The notes below the pieces were generated by a model that was not told the origin of the DNA, searched no databases, and was given only the letters and a program-made list of their open reading frames with translations. From the NCBI GenBank assembly GCA_003445795.1, contig DMCN01000042.1, positions 1-11,413 on the forward strand: a stretch of DNA of 11,413 bases, given 5' to 3'. Source of the stretch: Gallionellaceae bacterium. GTDB lineage: Bacteria; Pseudomonadota; Gammaproteobacteria; Burkholderiales; Gallionellaceae. Positions 7,334-11,413 of the stretch are shown in pieces. Positions within the stretch are counted from its first letter, which is position 1, and every line of letters begins with the position of its first letter. The position numbers and the translations under genes were made by a program.

Positions 7334-7993
7334 ATGATAACCGACAACAGCGCTCCGCAAACTACCGCCCTAGCAGCACGCCAACTGCTGCGCGCCCACC
7401 GTTATGGCGCCCTCAGCACCCTGTCGAAAAAATTCGACGGTCACCCGTTCGGCTCCATCACGCCCTATCTGGTGGATCACGACGGTAGCCTGCTCATCCT
7501 CATCAGCGCACTGGCCGAGCATACCAAGAACATCATGCACGACCCCCGTGTCAGCCTCATTACACACAATCAGGAAGACGCCCACATCCAGACCCAGGGT
7601 CGCCTCACCGTGATCGGCACCGCCACTCTGGAAAATGAGCGCGAACTAGCCGGGAAACGCTATCTGCGCTATTTCCCCGAAGCGCAGACCTATTACGACA
7701 TGCCGGATTTCCAGTTCTACCGCATCGTGCCGCTGGCGCTGCGGTATATCGGCGGTTTCGGCGACATCCACTGGGTGAAGGCCGACCGCTATCAGGTACC
7801 GCCCAACACGCTCGCCGCCGAGGAGGACGCCCTGCTAGACCAAGTCAATGTCAAACGCGAAAAAGCACAGGGGCTGTTGGTCGGCATAGATTGCGACGGC
7901 TACGACCTGCGCCTGAGCGAACGCACCGTGCGCCACGACTTCCCGTCCCCGGCTCTGGACGGCGTGCAGGCACTGTCCATGCTGGGATCGTGA
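7334..7993 (+). CDS. HugZ-like pyridoxamine 5'-phosphate oxidase-fold protein
   Basis: A 219-residue protein with a split-barrel flavin-binding domain of the pyridoxamine 5'-phosphate oxidase superfamily at about 14-155, followed by a DUF2470-type C-terminal region at about 162-215. Marks are LLRAHRYGALSTLSKKFDG, GHPFGSITPYLVDHDGSLLI, ISALAEHTKNIMHDPRVSL and a GGFGDIHWVKADRY segment. This architecture occurs in HugZ haem oxygenases and in many uncharacterised proteins that bind FMN or haem; a role in haem use is possible but not shown. The C-terminal region keeps VGIDCDGYDLR but has QVNVKR at 170-175 where many relatives have an HMNxDH motif. The start is the only in-frame one: a stop lies at 7304-7306 and no start codon follows before 7334. 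There is no Shine-Dalgarno sequence, consistent with a leaderless message. Confidence 0.88.
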   Translation: MITDNSAPQTTALAARQLLRAHRYGALSTLSKKFDGHPFGSITPYLVDHDGSLLILISALAEHTKNIMHDPRVSLITHNQEDAHIQTQGRLTVIGTATLENERELAGKRYLRYFPEAQTYYDMPDFQFYRIVPLALRYIGGFGDIHWVKADRYQVPPNTLAAEEDALLDQVNVKREKAQGLLVGIDCDGYDLRLSERTVRHDFPSPALDGVQALSMLGS

Positions 7994-7997
7994 CCAG

Positions 7998-8028
7998 AAA
8001 AAAGGGCATCGCGAACGATGCCCTTTTT
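7998..8028. terminator. Bidirectional intrinsic terminator after the HugZ-like gene
   Basis: The stem GGGCATCG (8004-8011) / CGATGCCC (8016-8023) has loop CGAA, with A6 before and T5 after. It lies 4 bases after the HugZ-like stop and 20 bases beyond the end of the small secreted-protein gene, so it can serve both. Confidence 0.93.
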
Positions 8029-8048
8029 AACTGCCGCAGACAACGGTT

Positions 8049-8336
8049 TTACCCGCGCACACCTTTGAGCTGAACCGACTGCTCCACCTGATCTGCGGGC
8101 GTTTCCATTGCGCTATCCTGCTTCTCTTTGGCAAGACTGGACGATTTTGACTTGGCGCCCGGCTTTTTGCCGTTAACCACCTTCTGCTGCTTCGCCTTCA
8201 GCCCACCTTGCTGAACTGACGCCACCTTGTCCTGCCCTTTGCCCAGTGATGGTTTGGCATCCGCATTCTGCTCAGCCGCATGCGCACCGCCTTGCAGCAT
8301 CGCTCCGAGTAACGCCAACCTCACTGTACGTTTCAT
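8049..8336 (-). CDS. Small secreted Lys/Gln-rich protein of unknown function
   Basis: A 95-residue predicted periplasmic or secreted protein that I do not recognise. The ATG at 8336 has GAGGAG seven bases upstream, one of the stronger ribosome sites in the window. Residues 1-20 look like a signal peptide (MKRTVRLALLGAMLQGGAHA, cleavage at AHA-AE). The mature part, about 75 residues, is low complexity and rich in Lys, Gln, Ser, Ala and Gly. It has no Cys, Phe, Trp, Tyr or Ile, and I count about 14 basic against 8 acidic residues. It is therefore probably disordered and basic. It begins 25 bases after the leuA stop on the same strand with no terminator between, so it probably shares the leuA transcript. 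Strong initiation signal, signal peptide and own terminator support a real gene. No function can be read from the sequence. Confidence 0.72.
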   Translation of the reverse strand: MKRTVRLALLGAMLQGGAHAAEQNADAKPSLGKGQDKVASVQQGGLKAKQQKVVNGKKPGAKSKSSSLAKEKQDSAMETPADQVEQSVQLKGVRG

Positions 8337-8361
8337 CTTGTATCTCCTCAGATCAAGGATA

Positions 8362-9897
8362 CTACAACTGCGGATGGGCGCGCACCGCCCCCGCATCCAG
8401 TTTGTTCAGCGCATTCAGGTACGCCTTGGCCGAAGCCACCACGATGTCAGTGTCCGCGCCCTGCCCGTTGACCACGCGACCGCCCTTGGACAGGCGCACC
8501 GTCACCTCGCCCTGCGCATCGGTGCCGCTGGTGATGTTGTTGACCGAGTACAGCAACAGCTCGGTATTGCTCTTCACCACCTGCTCGATCGCCTTGAACG
8601 TCGCATCCACCGGCCCGCCGCCCTGCGCATCGGCCTGATGCTCCTTGCCGCCCACGCTCAATACCACGCGCGCCACCGGCATCGCCCCGGTCTCGGAATG
8701 CGCGCCCATCGCCACCAGGCGGAAATGTTCGCTCACTTGCGTGGCTTCCTCGTCGCTCACCAGCGCCTGCAAGTCCTCGTCGAAGATCTCGTGCTTCTTG
8801 TCAGCCAGTTCCTTGAAGCGCGCAAACGCCGCATTCACGGCTTCATCGCCGTCCAGCACGATGCCCAGTTCCTGCAAACGCGCGCGGAAAGCGGCACGAC
8901 CGGAGTGCTTGCCCATCACCATCTTGTTCGCGCCCCAACCCACGTCCTCGGCACGCATGATCTCGTAAGTCTCGCGATGCTTGAGCACGCCGTCCTGGTG
9001 AATGCCGGACTCGTGCGCGAACGCATTGGCACCGACGATGGACTTGTTCGGCTGCACCGGATAACCGGTGATGCTGGAGACCAGCTTGGAGGTCGGCACG
9101 ATCTGCGCGGTATCAATGGTCGTGTCGCAGGTGAAGATGTCGCGGCGCGTCTTGATCGCCATCACCACTTCCTCCAATGCGGCATTGCCCGCGCGCTCGC
9201 CCAGACCGTTGATTGTGCATTCCACCTGGCGAGCGCCGTTCATCACCGCGGCCAGGGAGTTGGCTGAGGCCATGCCCAGGTCATTGTGGCAGTGCGTGGA
9301 CCAGATCACCTTGTCGCTATTCGGCACGCGTGCAATCAACTGCTTGAAGCGCTCGCCCCACAACACCGGAATGCTGTAACCCACGGTATCCGGCACGTTC
9401 AGGGTCTTCGCGCCCGCCTTGATGACGGCATCGAAGATGCGCACCAGGAAGTCCATGTCCGAGCGCACCGCGTCCTCGGCCGAGAACTCGACATCGTCGG
9501 TGTATTCGCGCGCCCACTTCACCGCCTGCACCGCGCGCTCGACCACTTGGTCTTCGGTCATGCGCAGTTTGTGCTGCATATGAATGGGCGAAGTGGCGAT
9601 GAAGGTGTGGATGCGCCCGTGTTTGGCTGGCTTAATCGCCTCGCCCGCTGCGCGCACGTCCTTCTCGTTGGCACGAGCCAGCGAACATACCGTGGAATGC
9701 TCGATGACCTTCGCGATGCTGTGGATCGCATCGGCATCGCCGGGACTGGCCGCGGCAAAGCCCGCCTCGATCACATCCACGCCCAGCTTCTCCAACTGGC
9801 GCGCGATGCGCAACTTCTCTTCTTTGGTCATGGATGCGCCGGGGCTCTGTTCGCCGTCGCGCAAGGTTGTGTCGAATATGATTAATTTATCAGTCAT
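8362..9897 (-). CDS. leuA: 2-isopropylmalate synthase
   Basis: A 511-residue enzyme that condenses acetyl-CoA with 2-oxoisovalerate to give 2-isopropylmalate, the first committed step of leucine synthesis. The TIM-barrel catalytic domain (about 1-270) has FDTTLRDGEQSPG at 8-20 (Arg13 and Asp14 in the active site), the metal-binding HCHNDLG at 202-208 and GLGERAGN at 231-238. The linker region has AHESGIHQDG at 294-303. A C-terminal regulatory domain (about 390-505, with GGGPVDATFKAIEQVV) is the site of leucine feedback inhibition in this family, so inhibition by leucine is expected. The start at 9897 has GGAGT five bases upstream. No leuB, leuC or leuD is in the window. Upstream lies a candidate leader peptide gene; downstream, a small secreted protein gene probably on the same transcript. 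Identity is clear. Confidence 0.97.
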   Translation of the reverse strand: MTDKLIIFDTTLRDGEQSPGASMTKEEKLRIARQLEKLGVDVIEAGFAAASPGDADAIHSIAKVIEHSTVCSLARANEKDVRAAGEAIKPAKHGRIHTFIATSPIHMQHKLRMTEDQVVERAVQAVKWAREYTDDVEFSAEDAVRSDMDFLVRIFDAVIKAGAKTLNVPDTVGYSIPVLWGERFKQLIARVPNSDKVIWSTHCHNDLGMASANSLAAVMNGARQVECTINGLGERAGNAALEEVVMAIKTRRDIFTCDTTIDTAQIVPTSKLVSSITGYPVQPNKSIVGANAFAHESGIHQDGVLKHRETYEIMRAEDVGWGANKMVMGKHSGRAAFRARLQELGIVLDGDEAVNAAFARFKELADKKHEIFDEDLQALVSDEEATQVSEHFRLVAMGAHSETGAMPVARVVLSVGGKEHQADAQGGGPVDATFKAIEQVVKSNTELLLYSVNNITSGTDAQGEVTVRLSKGGRVVNGQGADTDIVVASAKAYLNALNKLDAGAVRAHPQL

Positions 9898-9973
9898 GTT
9901 TTACTCCGTCGCAATTGTTCATCCACAGCTCACACCAACCGAGCCGCCTGCTTTGATACTTAATGGGGGTGGT

Positions 9974-10057
9974 TTAGTTTGCGCGCGAGCGCAGCTTCAG
10001 CGCCGCCAGCAGGCTGAAGGTGGAGTGCGATTGCGAGATGTGTCTTGAGAAGTGCAT
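9974..10057 (-). CDS. Candidate leuA leader peptide (27 residues)
   Basis: A 28-codon frame, too short for ordinary gene calling, ends 76 bases before leuA. It reads ATG to TAA and carries four Leu codons in seven (SLLAALKL, residues 15-22, all CTG), then RSRAN and stop. Leucine-rich leader peptides upstream of leucine genes are classic attenuator parts: ribosome speed through the Leu codons reports charged tRNA-Leu. The ATG lies 7 bases after a good -10 box, so the message may begin at the start codon itself; there is no Shine-Dalgarno sequence. The Leu codons overlap a hairpin arm and a longer-range pairing. I see no U-run terminator before leuA, so control, if real, may act through translation or Rho. 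Position, promoter and Leu content support it; conservation was not tested. Confidence 0.6.
   Translation of the reverse strand: MHFSRHISQSHSTFSLLAALKLRSRAN
9995..10019 (-). promoter_or_regulatory. Hairpin in the leuA leader transcript
   Basis: A perfect 7-base inverted repeat (CTTCAGC at 9995-10001 on the plus strand, GCTGAAG at 10013-10019) has an 11-base loop. In the leuA transcript it lies over the Leu codons of the candidate leader peptide. Bases 10008-10014 can instead pair perfectly with 9946-9952, downstream of the leader stop. The two pairings share 10013-10014 and exclude each other. Confidence 0.4.
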
Positions 10058-10064
10058 GGGCAGG

Positions 10065-10093
10065 AATATAGCGGCTTTTATCGGGTGGTGCAA
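10065..10093 (-). promoter_or_regulatory. Candidate leuA leader promoter
   Basis: On the minus strand, TTGCAC (10088-10093) and TATATT (10065-10070) are separated by exactly 17 bases. The -10 matches the consensus at 5 of 6, the -35 at its first three bases. The predicted start of transcription is at or within a base or two of the leader ATG at 10057. Confidence 0.55.
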
Positions 10094-10166
10094 CAACGGC
10101 GGCCCGCCCGGCTGGTTCAGGATCGAAACTTTATCGCTGCCGCCCTGTCTTGAGGCTCGTGCGCCC

Positions 10167-10175
10167 TGCTATCAT
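10167..10175 (+). promoter_or_regulatory. Candidate extended -10 promoter for the beta-barrel gene
   Basis: TGCTATCAT is a TGn-extended -10 with TATCAT at 10170-10175, 38 bases before the ATG. A TTGAGG lies upstream at 10150-10155, but its 14-base spacing is too short to count as a normal -35. Confidence 0.42.
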
Positions 10176-10213
10176 CGGCGCCGCCATCTCCATCCACCAG
10201 AAAGAGAGTCCCC

Positions 10214-10936
10214 ATGAAGAAGCTGCTCCCGCTGTTCTGCATTCTGGGTTTTGCCGCCCAACCCGTCTTTGCGGCGAACGACCTCAACAACCTGCAGGCG
10301 TTGGCCCAAAGCGAATTCCGCGCCCTGTCCGAAGATCTGGGTTCTGCCCTGAGCTACAAACCACTCACCCCCGCCGAACCACTGGGCGTCAGCGGTTTCG
10401 ACATGGGTATCGAAGTCACCAGCACCAAGATGAGCAAGAGCGAACAGGCCTGGAAGACCGCAACCAACAGCAGCAGCGGCCTTGGCACCATCTATGTACC
10501 CAAGCTGCATATCGCCAAGGGACTGCCGCTGGACATCGACGTGGCCGCGTTCTATTCCGCCATCCCCACCACCAATGTCAAACTGACCGGCGTCGAACTG
10601 CGCTATGCCCCCGTCCCGGGAGGCGTCGCCACCCCGGCGGTAGCGATCCGCGGCTCCTACACCAAGATGAGCGGAGTTAATCAACTGTCCTTCAACACCA
10701 AAGGGCTGGATGTCTCCGTTTCCAAGGGCTTCGCCATGTTCACTCCATACGCGGGTGTGGGTCAGGTGTGGGTCAGCAGCAAGGCGAACGTCGGCACGCT
10801 GGCTGCCGAGAACTTCACCCAGAGCAAAGTCTTCGTTGGCGTGAATGTCAATCTGGGTGTGACCAACATCGCGCTGGAAGGCGACAAGACTGGCGGCACT
10901 TCGTCCTATGGACTGAAGTTGGGCTTCCGCTTCTAA
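10214..10936 (+). CDS. Predicted outer-membrane beta-barrel protein, uncharacterised family
   Basis: A 240-residue exported protein. Residues 1-20 form a signal peptide (MKKLLPLFCILGFAAQPVFA, then AND). The mature part has many short alternating polar/hydrophobic strands with Gly and aromatic residues, such as VELRYAPV, AVAIRGSYTKM, GLDVSVSKGF, FTPYAGVGQVWV and VFVGVNVNLGVTNIALEGD. It ends YGLKLGFRF, with a C-terminal Phe, as expected for the assembly signal read by the BAM complex. This suggests about eight to ten strands, a small barrel. It resembles an unnamed betaproteobacterial family that I know only as hypothetical, and I cannot assign a substrate. GAGAG lies five bases before the ATG. 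It stands alone, diverging from leuA and ending at a terminator shared with slmA. The N-terminal part (about 21-60, LQALAQSEFRALSEDLGSAL) is helical rather than strand-like. Confidence 0.78.
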   Translation: MKKLLPLFCILGFAAQPVFAANDLNNLQALAQSEFRALSEDLGSALSYKPLTPAEPLGVSGFDMGIEVTSTKMSKSEQAWKTATNSSSGLGTIYVPKLHIAKGLPLDIDVAAFYSAIPTTNVKLTGVELRYAPVPGGVATPAVAIRGSYTKMSGVNQLSFNTKGLDVSVSKGFAMFTPYAGVGQVWVSSKANVGTLAAENFTQSKVFVGVNVNLGVTNIALEGDKTGGTSSYGLKLGFRF

Positions 10937-10952
10937 ACGACCGCTCCAAGTC

Positions 10953-10984
10953 AAAAGGGCGGTGCCTTGCGGCATCGCCCTTTT
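10953..10984. terminator. Bidirectional terminator between the beta-barrel gene and slmA
   Basis: The stem GGGCGGTGCC (10957-10966) / GGCATCGCCC (10971-10980) has loop TTGC, with AAAA before and TTTT after. As RNA from the plus strand it has ten pairs including one G-U. From the minus strand that position becomes an A-C mismatch, so termination of slmA may be weaker. Confidence 0.88.
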
Positions 10985-11007
10985 CTATTCTCAACAGAGA
11001 ATCCGGC

Positions 11008-11413
11008 TTATTTGAACTGCGAACGGATGATGCCCCACTGTTGCGGCCATTGCGCCATGGGATCGCGCGTGTAGCCGCTCTTGCCGAACTGGTTCCAGCG
11101 ACCGACCACGAAACACAGCAACAGGCTGGCATGGGCGCCGATATCGTCCCCGGGCGCCAATCGCCCCTGCGTCTCGGCGATGCGCAGGGACTGCTTGAGC
11201 GTGGTCTCGATACGGTCGAGGAACTGGTTGATGCGCTGTTGCAGGCGCTCATCCTCGTTCACCAGCGCATCGCCGAGCAGCACGCGGGTCATGCCGCGGT
11301 TCTTCTGCGCAAAACCGAGCAACAGTGCGAGGATGCCTTCCACCTGCTTCAACCCGTCCTGTTCTTCTGTGGTGATCTTGTTGACCAGACCGAACACGGT
11401 CTGCTCGATGAAC
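11008..11413 (-). CDS. slmA: Nucleoid occlusion factor SlmA (TetR family), 3' part
   Basis: The last 134 codons of a TetR-family protein that continues past the right edge; the N-terminal helix-turn-helix is not in the window. In the SlmA family the protein binds specific DNA sites and FtsZ, blocking Z-ring assembly over the chromosome. The visible part is the ligand-like and dimerisation domain. The stretch ILALLLGFAQKNRGMTRVLL, followed by GDALVNEDERLQQRINQFLDRIE, lines up closely with E. coli SlmA (LLLGFAERNPGLTRIL ... RLQGRINQLFERIE), and the RWPQQW-type end also fits. An internal GTG at 11395-11397 should not be taken as the start, since the frame and homology run on to the edge. The identification rests on the C-terminal half only, so another close TetR paralogue is possible but less likely. 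Confidence 0.87.
   Translation of the reverse strand, partial: FIEQTVFGLVNKITTEEQDGLKQVEGILALLLGFAQKNRGMTRVLLGDALVNEDERLQQRINQFLDRIETTLKQSLRIAETQGRLAPGDDIGAHASLLLCFVVGRWNQFGKSGYTRDPMAQWPQQWGIIRSQFK

Larger units (their letters stand above)
9898..10213. other. 316-base divergent regulatory region between leuA and the beta-barrel gene
   Basis: This stretch has no long gene. On the minus strand it holds the candidate leuA promoter (10065-10093), a 27-codon leader peptide gene (9974-10057) and a 76-base segment before leuA with possible alternative pairings. On the plus strand it holds a candidate extended -10 promoter (10167-10175) and a GAGAG ribosome site (10204-10208) for the beta-barrel gene. 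The part between the two promoters (about 10094-10166) shows nothing I can assign. Confidence 0.7.

Noticed and set aside
6063..7337. A 424-codon plus-strand frame across the YihY-type gene
   Set aside because: It is a Gln/His/Arg-rich antisense shadow of an intact membrane-protein gene.
7326..7337. A four-codon frame ATGCGCACATGA overlapping the HugZ-like start
   Set aside because: It is too short to judge, and if transcription begins near 7334 it would not be in the message.
8227..9267. A 346-codon plus-strand frame opposite leuA
   Set aside because: It is an antisense shadow rich in His/Arg/Leu, with no ribosome site or recognisable domain; leuA is intact.
9898..9973. A Rho-independent attenuator between the leader peptide and leuA
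   Set aside because: I looked for a GC stem followed by a U-run in the leuA direction and found none; only short or bulged pairings exist.
10172..10975. A 267-codon minus-strand frame opposite the beta-barrel gene
   Set aside because: It runs through the terminator region, has a biased shadow composition, and its partner on the plus strand has a signal peptide and barrel pattern.

Overview
The window looks like ordinary chromosome from a betaproteobacterium. Iron-oxidiser relatives in Nitrosomonadales/Gallionellaceae would fit, but that lineage is my inference from protein resemblance. Base composition is moderately GC-rich, genes are densely packed, and the recognisable proteins (Dut, RppH, ProS, LeuA, SlmA) are full-length and proteobacterial in type. 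I see no insertion sequence, phage gene, tRNA, rRNA or CRISPR array.

Layout, left to right. The 3' end of dut (+) runs into a bidirectional terminator. A leftward cluster follows, read as rppH, then a CBS-domain protein, then a PEGA-domain lipoprotein. Diverging from rppH is proS (+), whose stop overlaps the start of a lytic transglycosylase. That pair converges, with only 6 bases between stops, on a leftward cluster of three: a YihY-type membrane protein, a YqhA/UPF0114 membrane protein and a TlpA-like periplasmic thioredoxin. Diverging from the YihY gene across 29 bases is a HugZ-like FMN-binding protein (+). It ends at a second bidirectional terminator, shared with a small secreted Lys-rich protein that lies just downstream of leuA (both -). 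leuA is preceded by a 27-codon leucine-containing candidate leader peptide with its own promoter. An outer-membrane beta-barrel protein (+) diverges from leuA and meets the 3' part of slmA (-) at a third bidirectional terminator.

Most of the window is housekeeping: nucleotide pool sanitation, mRNA 5'-end processing, tRNA charging, leucine synthesis, cell-division control and envelope maintenance. The most interesting part is regulatory. The stretch upstream of leuA encodes a short peptide whose Leu codons overlap two mutually exclusive RNA pairings, and whose promoter is placed so that the transcript would start at the peptide's own ATG. A second gene, the HugZ-like one, also appears to have a -10 box placed for a leaderless transcript. 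The small secreted protein behind leuA is the least explained coding sequence.
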